Assembly (NCBI GenBank): GCA_034680345.1
Contig: JAXISZ010000009.1
Span: 1 to 64,000 of the forward strand
DNA: 64,000 nucleotides
Direction of reading: 5' to 3'
From: SXZD01 sp034680345
Lineage (GTDB): Bacteria; Pseudomonadota; Gammaproteobacteria; Burkholderiales; Burkholderiaceae_B
This document shows, one piece after another, positions 42,717-51,153 of the stretch. The translations under genes and the position numbers were made by a program. The notes beneath the pieces are model-generated. The model saw nothing but the letters and a program-made list of their open reading frames with translations, did not search any database and had not been told where the DNA came from. The stretch's first letter is position 1; the number at the start of each line of letters is the position of its first letter.

Positions 42717-45700
42717 ATGAACGCTCCTACTTCTTTGTACTCACTTTTGCCTGAAGAGCAATCTTTAGATGCTCATGCGAGTCGTTTGCGTGAGATTCCT
42801 TACAACTACACTTCGTTTTCAGATCGCGAAATCGTCATTCGTTTATTGGGTGAACCCGCTTGGCATGTTTTACAGTCTTTGCGTGGTGAGCGTAAAACGG
42901 GGCGTTCAGCGCGTATGTTGTATGAGGTGTTGGGTGACATTTGGGTAGTGCAGCGTAACCCATACTTACAAGACGATTTACTGGATAATTCGCAACGGCG
43001 TGCAGCGTTAATTCAAGCGATGCGTCACCGTTTAGCCAGTGTTGAGGAGCGTCGGCAGCGTGTTGCCCAAACTGAGTCCTCCACTGAGGCGCAGCAGCGC
43101 AGTAGTAAAGTTGAACAGTTGATTCAGTGGGCCAAATCTGCGGTATTGCAGTTTGAAAAGACCTTCGAAAATGCAGCGATTCTACGCAAACGGGCTTATA
43201 AAGTGTTGGGGCAGCACACCGCGCGTGGCAATATTAAATTTGATGGGTTATCTCGCGTTTCACATGTTACCGATGCTACTGACTGGCGTGTTGAATATCC
43301 TTTTGTGGTTTTAACGCCAGACACAGAATTTGAAATCCCGGGTCTGGTCAAGGCGTGTATTGAATTGGGTTTAACCATTATTCCACGTGGGGGTGGTACT
43401 GGCTATACGGGCGGAGCTATTCCTTTGACGCCTTTGTCAGCAGTGATTAATACAGAAAAGCTTGAGCAACTTGACGAAGTGGAATATTCACAATTGCCAG
43501 GTTTAACGGCACCTGTGCCCACTGTGTTTTCTGCTGCTGGGGTGGTCACTAAACGGGTTTCTGATATTGCTGAACGCAGTGGTTTGGTTTTTGCGGTAGA
43601 CCCCACGTCGGCTGAGGCGTCTTGTGTGGGTGGTAACGTGGCCATGAATGCAGGAGGCAAAAAAGCGGTGCTTTGGGGCACAGCATTAGACAATCTTGCT
43701 TGGTGGCGCATGGTTGATCCACAGGGCAATTGGCTCGAAGTTTCACGCTTAAACCATAATATGGGCAAAATTCATGACGTGGCATTGGTGAGTTTTGAGC
43801 TGGTTTGGTCTGAGGGTCGTTATGCGCCAGGCGAAAAAGTTTTGCGTCAAGAAACATTGCAAATTCAGGGCCAGCGTTTTCGCAAGGTGGGTTTGGGTAA
43901 AGATGTTACTGACAAATTTTTGGCTGGTTTGCCAGGCGTGCAGAAAGAGGGGTGTGACGGTTTAATCACCTCTTGCCGTTGGGTTTTGCATCGCATGCCT
44001 AAGCACGTGCGTACAGTTTGCTTAGAATTTTATGGCCAAGCCTGCAATGCGGTGCCGTCTATTGTTGAAATTAAAGATTACTTAGACACTGAGGGTAGGG
44101 CGCAAGGTGCTGTTTTAGCGGGGCTTGAACACCTGGACGAACGTTACCTTAGGGCTGTTGGTTATAGTCCAAAGTCGCGCCGTGGGCAGTTTCCTAAAAT
44201 GATGTTGATTGGCGATATTGTGGGTGACGATGACAACGCCGTGGCTCATGCCGCATCTGAGGTTGTTCGTTTGTCCAATAGTCGCAGTGGCGAAGGTTTT
44301 GTGGCGGTCAGTGCAGAGGCCCGTAAAAAATTCTGGCTTGATCGTGCTCGCACGGCTGCTATTGCTCGCCACACCAATGCGTTTAAAATCAATGAAGATG
44401 TTGTCATTCCCTTGCACCGCATGGGCGAATATACAGACGCTATTGAACGCATCAACATTGAGCTTTCAATTCGCAATAAACTGAAGTTGTTGGCAGAATT
44501 AAACACTTATTTTGCCGGTGACTTGCCGCTGGCTAAAAGTGAAGACTCGGAACTTGATGAACTAAGCAAAACGGAGCTGTTGGGCGAGCGTCAGTCACAA
44601 GCCACAGCTTTATTAGAACAAACCCATACGCGCTGGTCATGGCTTTTGGCAAATATGGATTTGCCATTGCACAGTGCTTTATCCGGTCTTAGCCTTCTAG
44701 GTTTTGCAGACGATGTGTTGCAGTCTTTGCAAGTGCGTTTGCAAACTCAACCCGAAGTTATGGTCTTTGATGTGTTGCAAGACCGTACCGTTCGGGTGTC
44801 TTGGAAGCGAGAAGTTAAAAGTTTATTGCAGGCTATTTTCACAGGCGCTGCTTTTGGTTTAATTTTGGCTGAATGTATCAATATTCATAAACGGGTATTG
44901 CGTTCTCGTGTGTTTGTGGCTTTGCATATGCATGCAGGCGATGGCAATGTACACACTAATATTCCGGTGAACTCTGACGATTACGGTATGTTGCGTGAAG
45001 CAGAAGAGGCCGTTGTTCGTATTATGCAAATTGCCCGCGACTTAGACGGGGTCATTTCTGGCGAACATGGTATTGGCATCACAAAACTAGAGTTCTTATT
45101 GCCAGAAGAAAAACAGCCTTTTCAAGATTATAAGCGACGTGTAGATCCTGAAGGGCATTTTAATAAAGGTAAATTACTTGACGGTGGCGACTTACGCAAT
45201 GCGTACACACCCAGTTTTAATTTAATGGGGCATGAAAGCTTGATCATGCAACAATCTGATATTGGTGCCATTACTGACTCAGTAAAAGATTGCCTACGGT
45301 GTGGTAAATGTAAGCCCGTGTGCGCAACCCATGTGCCTAGGGCCAATTTATTGTATAGTCCACGCAATAAAATTTTAGCCACCTCTTTATTAATCGAGGC
45401 GTTTTTGTATGAAGAACAGACCCGTCGTGGTATCTCTGTAAAGCATTGGGAAGAATTTGAAGATGTAGCTGATCACTGTACGGTTTGCCATAAATGTGAA
45501 ACGCCTTGCCCTGTAGACATTGATTTTGGTGATGTGTCCATGAATATGCGCGCATTGTTACGCAAAATGGGGCAAAAATCGTTCAATCCGGGTACTGCAG
45601 CGGCCATGGCATTTTTAAATGCCAAAGACCCGGCCACCATTAAAATGGTTCGTTCCGCAATGGTTGGGGTGGGCTTTAAATTGCAGCGCTTGGGTTATCG

Positions 45701-46733
45701 AGTGGGCAAAGCGATGGGGTTGGTTGATCGTCAAACTAAAAAACCGCCTGTAACTGTAGGAAAGCCCCCTGTTCGTGAGCAAGTGATTCATTTTATTAAT
45801 AAACCCATGCCTGGTAACTTGCCAAAAAAAACCGCAAGGGCTTTATTGGATATTGAAGACGATAAAATTGTTCCAGTGATTCGTAATCCACAAACTACCC
45901 ATTCAGACTCAGAGGCGGTTTTTTATTTCCCCGGTTGTGGTTCAGAGCGTTTATTCTCTCAGGTGGGGTTGGCCACGCAGGCCATGTTATGGCATATTGG
46001 CGTGCAGACAGTTTTACCGCCAGGCTATTTATGTTGTGGATACCCCCAACGCGGTGCAGGTCAGTTTGATGTGGCCGAAAAAATGATTACTGACAACCGT
46101 GTGCTGTTTCATCGCGTAGCCAACACATTGAATTATTTAGATATTAAAACCGTTGTGGTGAGCTGTGGTACTTGTTTTGATCAGCTACAGATGTACGAGT
46201 TTGATAAAATTTTTCCCGGATGCCGCATTGTTGATATTCATGAGTATCTTATGGAAAAAGGGGTGCAGTTGGGTACTGTTACTGGTACGCGTTATATGTA
46301 CCATGACCCTTGTCATAGTCCAATGAAACAGTACGATTCCTTGAAAGTGGTCAATACGCTGATCAACAGCGCAGTGCAGGGCCATCAAATTGAAAAAAAT
46401 AATCGGTGTTGTGGCGAATCTGGCACTTTTGGAGTGTCCCGTCCTGACATTTCTACTCAAGTGCGTTTTCGCAAAGAAGAAGAAATGCGCAAAGGGGCCG
46501 ATCAGTTGCGGGCCATTGCTATTGCGGGTCAAACTTTAACAGCGGGTGAAGAGGTTAAAATTTTAACCAGTTGTCCCTCTTGTTTACAGGGTTTATCGCG
46601 TTACAGCAATGACGCCAATGTGCAGGCAGACTACATTGTGGTTGAAATTGCTAAGTACGTTTTGGGTCAAGACTGGTTGCCGCAATACGTGAAGGCGGCT
46701 AGCGCGGGTGGTATAGAACGTATTTTGGTTTAG
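42717..46733 (+). CDS. DUF3683 / FAD-linked oxidase / Fe-S oxidoreductase fusion (YdiJ/GlcDF-like)
   Basis: A 1338-residue flavoprotein. The N-terminal 150 or so residues match the DUF3683 extension seen in betaproteobacteria. A vanillyl-alcohol-oxidase-type FAD domain follows (Pro-Arg-Gly-Gly-Gly-Thr-Gly-Tyr-Thr-Gly-Gly near residue 225; Asp-Pro-Thr-Ser-Ala-Glu-Ala), and then the FAD-oxidase C domain (His-Ala-Gly-Asp-Gly-Asn-Val-His; Gly-Glu-His-Gly-Ile-Gly). Two [4Fe-4S] motifs lie near residues 859 and 921. The C-terminal CCG domains carry Cys-Cys-Gly-Tyr-Pro and Asn-Arg-Cys-Cys-Gly-Glu-Ser. It probably oxidises a 2-hydroxy acid such as D-lactate or D-2-hydroxyglutarate and passes electrons towards quinone or a carrier. 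The substrate is not certain. It stands as a single gene with its own terminator. Confidence 0.92.
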   Translation: MNAPTSLYSLLPEEQSLDAHASRLREIPYNYTSFSDREIVIRLLGEPAWHVLQSLRGERKTGRSARMLYEVLGDIWVVQRNPYLQDDLLDNSQRRAALIQAMRHRLASVEERRQRVAQTESSTEAQQRSSKVEQLIQWAKSAVLQFEKTFENAAILRKRAYKVLGQHTARGNIKFDGLSRVSHVTDATDWRVEYPFVVLTPDTEFEIPGLVKACIELGLTIIPRGGGTGYTGGAIPLTPLSAVINTEKLEQLDEVEYSQLPGLTAPVPTVFSAAGVVTKRVSDIAERSGLVFAVDPTSAEASCVGGNVAMNAGGKKAVLWGTALDNLAWWRMVDPQGNWLEVSRLNHNMGKIHDVALVSFELVWSEGRYAPGEKVLRQETLQIQGQRFRKVGLGKDVTDKFLAGLPGVQKEGCDGLITSCRWVLHRMPKHVRTVCLEFYGQACNAVPSIVEIKDYLDTEGRAQGAVLAGLEHLDERYLRAVGYSPKSRRGQFPKMMLIGDIVGDDDNAVAHAASEVVRLSNSRSGEGFVAVSAEARKKFWLDRARTAAIARHTNAFKINEDVVIPLHRMGEYTDAIERINIELSIRNKLKLLAELNTYFAGDLPLAKSEDSELDELSKTELLGERQSQATALLEQTHTRWSWLLANMDLPLHSALSGLSLLGFADDVLQSLQVRLQTQPEVMVFDVLQDRTVRVSWKREVKSLLQAIFTGAAFGLILAECINIHKRVLRSRVFVALHMHAGDGNVHTNIPVNSDDYGMLREAEEAVVRIMQIARDLDGVISGEHGIGITKLEFLLPEEKQPFQDYKRRVDPEGHFNKGKLLDGGDLRNAYTPSFNLMGHESLIMQQSDIGAITDSVKDCLRCGKCKPVCATHVPRANLLYSPRNKILATSLLIEAFLYEEQTRRGISVKHWEEFEDVADHCTVCHKCETPCPVDIDFGDVSMNMRALLRKMGQKSFNPGTAAAMAFLNAKDPATIKMVRSAMVGVGFKLQRLGYRVGKAMGLVDRQTKKPPVTVGKPPVREQVIHFINKPMPGNLPKKTARALLDIEDDKIVPVIRNPQTTHSDSEAVFYFPGCGSERLFSQVGLATQAMLWHIGVQTVLPPGYLCCGYPQRGAGQFDVAEKMITDNRVLFHRVANTLNYLDIKTVVVSCGTCFDQLQMYEFDKIFPGCRIVDIHEYLMEKGVQLGTVTGTRYMYHDPCHSPMKQYDSLKVVNTLINSAVQGHQIEKNNRCCGESGTFGVSRPDISTQVRFRKEEEMRKGADQLRAIAIAGQTLTAGEEVKILTSCPSCLQGLSRYSNDANVQADYIVVEIAKYVLGQDWLPQYVKAASAGGIERILV

Positions 46734-46802
46734 TGATTTGCATAAAGAGGTGTTCTCGATAAAACAAATTCCATTAATTAGATTAGGTTTTCTATGCTTA
46801 TG

Positions 46803-46832
46803 AAAAACAGGGGTAATCCTCTGTTTTTTTTT
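46803..46832 (+). terminator. Rho-independent terminator of the DUF3683 oxidoreductase gene
   Basis: An 11-bp stem (AAAAACAGGGG with CCTCTGTTTTT, one G-U pair) around a TAAT loop, followed by a T run, 70 bases after the stop codon. Confidence 0.8.
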
Positions 46833-47603
46833 AGGTAATTGACATCATTGCAAGTAGCGATTTCCATGTGAATTGGAAACTCTCAGTCATGTCACCTTGT
46901 GTTTTTCTCAAATTAATTGTTCAATTCAAAAAAGCACATTCAGCCAGTCGCGACTCAGCAATCGCCTGATAAAATTTTTCTCGATGATTTTTGAATTGAC
47001 ATTAATAACCGCTAACACCACTCGGTGACGGTATTTTCAGGCTGCCACCGATGAATAATTCCTCAATTTTTCTGTAAGGATGTGTGAGCAATTTTGATAT
47101 CGTAGTTAAAAAAGCCTTAGATACTAAAGCATCCCCGGCCTTTTTGCTATCATTGATCAAAGTTGCGCTTCGTACTTGAATTCACGTTAGATTAATATTT
47201 TTTTATCATTATTTTTTTTGGGTTAGCTTTTACGTTGTATGCATGCTTCAGATACAGTAACAAGACCATCAGACGAATTGGTAACCCCAGGCAGTCGGTA
47301 TTGTTGACACCGGTACTAATCAGCGCAAAACTATCGGTTCAAACAAATCTGCAGCTTTTATCATTTTTCTAGACCGTTTCTAATAGGCGAAACGGTCAGC
47401 AATAGACACTTTGATCTGCGCCCACGGCATTCTGCGCGACAACACCGCTAGCGTTTGATGTCAATGGAAAAAAAACCGTACGGTGTTCAATTTGGACGGA
47501 TCATTAAATGTGCCTAAAACAGCCATTGCATTTAAGCAATCGCACATGCCTCCCGACTAAATGCATGCAATCTATTTTGGCTTGATGGCGTTTTGCGCAG
47601 GGG
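46833..47603. other. Gene-free stretch between the oxidoreductase and phoR
   Basis: About 770 bases with stops in all frames and no recognisable gene. On the minus strand, short open stretches can be read (for example downward from about 47160 to 46920 across one stop codon) and could be relics, but I recognise no family. In many Burkholderiales ppk and ppx follow phoR on the same strand; this is where they would be expected, and they are not here. Confidence 0.55.
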
Positions 47604-48896
47604 TTAAAGTTTACGCTGTGCTGGTAGCACGGCTGAAAACGTACTGCCCTTGCCAATCTCGCTTTGAATGTTTAGGTAACCTTGATGCCGTGTTAAAACG
47701 TGTTTGACAATCGCCAGGCCTAGGCCGGTGCCTCCTGTTTCTCTGGACCGGCTGCGGTCAATACGATAAAAGCGTTCAGTCAGTCGGGGGACGTGTTCCG
47801 GTAAAATACCGATACCGCTGTCTTGCACAGAGAAAAGTACATCGCCGTTTGCAGTGGTTTTCCAGTTTAAGTTAATTTTTCCGCCCTCTGGTGTGTAGCG
47901 AACAGCGTTAGACACCAAGTTACCAAAGGCGCTGGCAATTTCTCGGTCTTGTCCTTTAATATTAAGATTGATTTGGTTTTTCAGCTCAATGGTGTGACGG
48001 CCTGCTGATAAAGCTTTAGCATCCGTGAGCAGTTGTTGCATGAGTTGGTTGCCATTGATAATTTGGTCTTGTAAGGGTTGCACATTGGCTTCTAGGAACG
48101 ACAGCGTGAGCAAATCTTCAATTAAGCTGCGCATGCGTTTGCCTTGTTCGTCCATGAGTTTTAAATAATTGTGACGTTGTGTTTCGTTGAGATTCAGTTC
48201 TTGCAAAGTTTCTAAAAAACCGAGTAAAACAGTTAGCGGGGTTTTTAGCTCGTGCGAGACATTAGCTACAAAATCTCGGCGCATGCGTTCTAGTTTTTCA
48301 CGTTCAGTGATGTCTCGGCTTAAAATAAGTGTTTGATCTTCGCCATATTTAACGCGTTGCAGTAATAAAAAAAGACGATTGTTTTTAGGTGAACGGATCA
48401 GTGTGGAAAAGTCGGTATGTCGTTCCTTGATAAAACTTACAAAATCAGGGTCGCGAACCAAGTTATGAATCACTTGCCCTGTGTCTCGTGCCGCATTTAG
48501 GCCAAAATGTGCTTGTGCGGTTTCGTTACACCAATTAATTTGGTTGTCTTTGTTAATGGTGATGACGCCGTCGGGCAGTGCTTGGGCGGCGTTTCTAAAT
48601 GCTAACAGCGACTGAGTTAACATGTGTTGTTGGCGTTGGTGGGTTTTTAAAGAGCGGTAAATGCGAGAGCACGCCTCACCCCAGAAGCCTTTTAAATAAG
48701 GTGTTTTTTCTAGTTTTGGGTCGGTAAGCCATTGGTTTAATTGGCGTGCTGATGTTTCATGATAGGCCAGCACAAGCAGTGCAAGCGTCAGCGTAATGAC
48801 AATGGCAGCGTCATCGCCAAAAAAGACCTGAGTCAATTGTGCCGCGCTAAACAACACAGCGCCATTGATGATTAAACGTAAAATAACATTAAGCAT
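47604..48896 (-). CDS. phoR: Phosphate-regulon sensor histidine kinase PhoR
   Basis: Membrane-bound sensor kinase of 430 residues. One or two N-terminal hydrophobic segments (about 4-45) are followed by a linker, a PAS domain (about 100-195), the HisKA domain with phospho-acceptor His215 in Val-Ser-His-Glu-Leu-Lys-Thr-Pro, and a HATPase domain with Asn-Ala-Val-Arg-Tyr-Thr, Asp-Ser-Gly-Ile-Gly and Gly-Gly-Thr-Gly-Leu-Gly-Leu-Ala. It phosphorylates PhoB when phosphate is scarce. It follows phoB by 80 bases on the same strand. The pst genes and phoU that often accompany it are not in this window. Confidence 0.94.
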   Translation of the reverse strand: MLNVILRLIINGAVLFSAAQLTQVFFGDDAAIVITLTLALLVLAYHETSARQLNQWLTDPKLEKTPYLKGFWGEACSRIYRSLKTHQRQQHMLTQSLLAFRNAAQALPDGVITINKDNQINWCNETAQAHFGLNAARDTGQVIHNLVRDPDFVSFIKERHTDFSTLIRSPKNNRLFLLLQRVKYGEDQTLILSRDITEREKLERMRRDFVANVSHELKTPLTVLLGFLETLQELNLNETQRHNYLKLMDEQGKRMRSLIEDLLTLSFLEANVQPLQDQIINGNQLMQQLLTDAKALSAGRHTIELKNQINLNIKGQDREIASAFGNLVSNAVRYTPEGGKINLNWKTTANGDVLFSVQDSGIGILPEHVPRLTERFYRIDRSRSRETGGTGLGLAIVKHVLTRHQGYLNIQSEIGKGSTFSAVLPAQRKL

Positions 48897-48976
48897 AGCT
48901 TAATATTGTAAGTGTAAATTCAAAGTGTTGCTGGTATGTGCTGTAAGTTTTTTTAGTTTTATGGATATTAAAATTT

Positions 48977-49678
48977 TTATGTGTGTTTTGGGGGAGCGAT
49001 GCTGAATCGATAACCCGTACCGCGCACCGTTTCAATATGTGTGTCGTGGCCGGAGGGTTGCAAAGATTGCCGTAAGCGTCTGATGTGCACATCTACTGTA
49101 CGTTCTTCTACAAAAACATGGTCGCCCCACACTTGGTCTAACAATTGGGTGCGGCTGTGCACGCGCTCAGGGCGTGTCATAAAAAAATGCAGCAATTTAA
49201 ATTCAGTAGGGCCAATGTCTAAAATTTGTTTGTGGCCAGAAACGCGATGCGTTACTGGGTCCAGCAATAAACCTGCAATACAAACTTGGTCATCGGTTAA
49301 CTGTGGAGCGCGCCGTCTTAGCACAGCTTTAATGCGTGCCAATAATTCTTTGGGGGAAAATGGTTTGGTGATGTAATCATCTGCACCTACTTCTAAGCCA
49401 TTGACTTTATCATTTTCATCGGCGCGAGCGGTTAACATCACAATAGGAACATTTTTAGTTCGTTCTTGAGTGCGCAGGTATTTTGCGTATTCAATACCAG
49501 TTGTGCCTGGCATCATCCAGTCTAACAAAATTAGGTCAGGCAGTTCGGCATTGACAATTGTTTTTGCTTGTTCCACGTTGGCCGCGCGTAATACTTTGTG
49601 TCCAGCGTGAGATAAATTGACAGTGATTAATTCTGCGATGGCGGGTTCGTCTTCAATAACCAAAATCGTGCTAGCCAT
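48977..49678 (-). CDS. phoB: Phosphate-regulon response regulator PhoB
   Basis: An OmpR/PhoB-type regulator of 233 residues. The receiver domain has the phospho-acceptor Asp53 in Leu-Leu-Asp-Trp-Met-Met-Pro-Gly, conserved Thr in Met-Leu-Thr-Ala-Arg and Lys in Ile-Thr-Lys-Pro-Phe-Ser-Pro. The winged-helix domain includes Val-His-Ser-Arg-Thr-Gln-Leu-Leu-Asp-Gln-Val-Trp and Val-Asp-Val-His-Ile-Arg-Arg-Leu-Arg. It activates genes with PHO boxes; one such box is visible in its own upstream region, so autoregulation is likely. Confidence 0.96.
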   Translation of the reverse strand: MASTILVIEDEPAIAELITVNLSHAGHKVLRAANVEQAKTIVNAELPDLILLDWMMPGTTGIEYAKYLRTQERTKNVPIVMLTARADENDKVNGLEVGADDYITKPFSPKELLARIKAVLRRRAPQLTDDQVCIAGLLLDPVTHRVSGHKQILDIGPTEFKLLHFFMTRPERVHSRTQLLDQVWGDHVFVEERTVDVHIRRLRQSLQPSGHDTHIETVRGTGYRFSIAPPKHT

Positions 49679-49749
49679 GGTTTCTGATCCTTACAGTTTG
49701 GTTTATGGTTTTGATTAATTACACTAAGACATGACAATACGGCAGCTGT

Positions 49750-49767
49750 GTGACAAAGCAATGACAA
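49750..49767 (-). promoter_or_regulatory. PHO box upstream of phoB
   Basis: On the minus strand the sequence reads TTGTCAT-TGCT-TTGTCAC: two 7-base direct repeats of the CTGTCAT type spaced by four bases, the classic PhoB site. A third, less regularly spaced TTGTCAT half-site lies at 49731-49737. The box is about 72 bases before the phoB start, suiting positive autoregulation. Confidence 0.7.
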
Positions 49768-49941
49768 GTCAAAAACAAGCGTTTAAGTTCTTTATCATTT
49801 AAGCAGCTTTGTTAGTATTTTAATGCGTAGTGATTTTAGAGTGGATTAGAGGTAATTTTTTTCCGCATTTAATCGCTGCGTTTTTTTATATGGCGGTGTA
49901 AACTACGGGGTTAAAATTGTGCAATTTATAAGGGTGGTTAA

Positions 49942-50373
49942 ATGGCGGGTTTAAATGCAAAAACACCAATTCCAACCCGAATTGTTGTTCACCAGCACTC
50001 GCGTTATTTAGAATTAGAGTTTGATAACGGGCAGACATTTAAATTATCAATTGAATTGTTGCGCGTGTATTCTCCGTCTGCGGAGGTGCGTGGTCATGGT
50101 TCTGGTCAAGAGGTGTTACAGGTGGGTAAGCAGGCGGTCACCATCCGTGAGATCATTGCTGTGGGTAATTACGCCATTCAGCCTATTTTTAGCGACGATC
50201 ATAGCACGGGTATTTTTTCTTGGGATTATTTGCACTGGTTAGGTGAAAATCAGGTGCATTTATGGGAGAATTACTTAGAGCGTTTAGAGCAAGCTGGCGC
50301 TAGCCGTGACCCTAACGATTCCAATAACGCTAAGTTTTTTCCTGAATCCGCAAAATCGTGTGGGCGTTCTTAG
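49942..50373 (+). CDS. DUF971 (gamma-butyrobetaine hydroxylase-like N-terminal domain) protein
   Basis: A 143-residue protein dominated by one DUF971 domain: Ser-Arg-Tyr-Leu-Glu-Leu-Glu-Phe-Asp-Asn-Gly near residue 25, Leu-Arg-Val-Tyr-Ser-Pro-Ser-Ala-Glu-Val-Arg-Gly-His-Gly, and Gly-Asn-Tyr-Ala-Ile-Gln-Pro-Ile-Phe-Ser-Asp-Asp-His-Ser-Thr-Gly-Ile-Phe-Ser-Trp. The domain is found alone in many betaproteobacteria just upstream of ubiE, as here (26-base gap). Related domains bind zinc or take part in Fe-S assembly factors, but its own function is not established. Divergent from phoB. Confidence 0.92.
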   Translation: MAGLNAKTPIPTRIVVHQHSRYLELEFDNGQTFKLSIELLRVYSPSAEVRGHGSGQEVLQVGKQAVTIREIIAVGNYAIQPIFSDDHSTGIFSWDYLHWLGENQVHLWENYLERLEQAGASRDPNDSNNAKFFPESAKSCGRS

Positions 50374-50399
50374 TCAAAGATTTTTAATGAAGCATAAAC

Positions 50400-51131
50400 A
50401 TGGTTGATACCCATTTTGGATTTAAAACCGTGGCTGAAGAAGAAAAAGCCCAGTATGTAGCTGGTGTTTTCGATTCTGTTGCCACTAAGTACGATATCAT
50501 GAACGACTTGATGTCGGCTGGTTTGCATCGGGTTTGGAAAGCTGCTGCAATCAATCGGGCTGCTGTGCGTACTGGGATGAAAGTGCTCGATATTGCTGGG
50601 GGAACGGGCGATTTAGCGGCACAATTTTTAAAACGTGTGGGCCCCCGTGGCGAGGTTTGGCTTACAGACATTAATCAATCTATGCTGTCTGTTGGTCGAG
50701 ATCGTTTGGCTAATGCCGGATTGTTGCCGCATTTGGTGTTGTGTGACGCAGAACGGCTGCCGTTTCCTGATCATTATTTTGATCGAGTTACTGTGGCATT
50801 TGGTTTACGCAATATGACGCATAAAGATCGGGCATTGGCTGAAATGTATCGAGTTTTAAAGCCTGCTGGACGGATGCTGGTGCTAGAATTTTCTAAGGTA
50901 AAAGCGGCGCTTGCCCCCTTTTACGATTTTTATTCGTTTAAAATTTTACCTGCGCTTGGGCAGTGGGTTGCACAAGACAGCGAAAGTTATCGATATTTGG
51001 CAGAGAGTATACGCATGCATCCCGACCAAGAAACTTTAAAGGGCATGATGCAGGCAGTGGGTTTTGGTCAGGTTGATTATTGGAATTTTACGGCTGGTGT
51101 GGTGGCTTTGCACCAGGCAATTAAATTGTAA
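50400..51131 (+). CDS. ubiE: Ubiquinone/menaquinone biosynthesis C-methyltransferase UbiE
   Basis: SAM-dependent C-methyltransferase of ubiquinone synthesis, 243 residues. It shows the family start (Phe-Gly-Phe-Lys-Thr-Val), Tyr-Asp-Ile-Met-Asn-Asp-Leu-Met-Ser, motif I Val-Leu-Asp-Ile-Ala-Gly-Gly-Thr-Gly-Asp-Leu-Ala (62-73), Val-Ala-Phe-Gly-Leu-Arg-Asn-Met-Thr and Met-Leu-Val-Leu-Glu-Phe-Ser-Lys. It belongs to an apparent operon DUF971-ubiE-Tim44-ubiJ-ubiB. Confidence 0.97.
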   Translation: MVDTHFGFKTVAEEEKAQYVAGVFDSVATKYDIMNDLMSAGLHRVWKAAAINRAAVRTGMKVLDIAGGTGDLAAQFLKRVGPRGEVWLTDINQSMLSVGRDRLANAGLLPHLVLCDAERLPFPDHYFDRVTVAFGLRNMTHKDRALAEMYRVLKPAGRMLVLEFSKVKAALAPFYDFYSFKILPALGQWVAQDSESYRYLAESIRMHPDQETLKGMMQAVGFGQVDYWNFTAGVVALHQAIKL

Positions 51132-51153
51132 GAGATAAGTGGTGAGGGGTGCT

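Noticed and set aside
46920..47160. Possible transposase remnant on the minus strand
   Set aside because: A stop codon interrupts the frame, no transposase motif is recognisable and no terminal repeats are seen.
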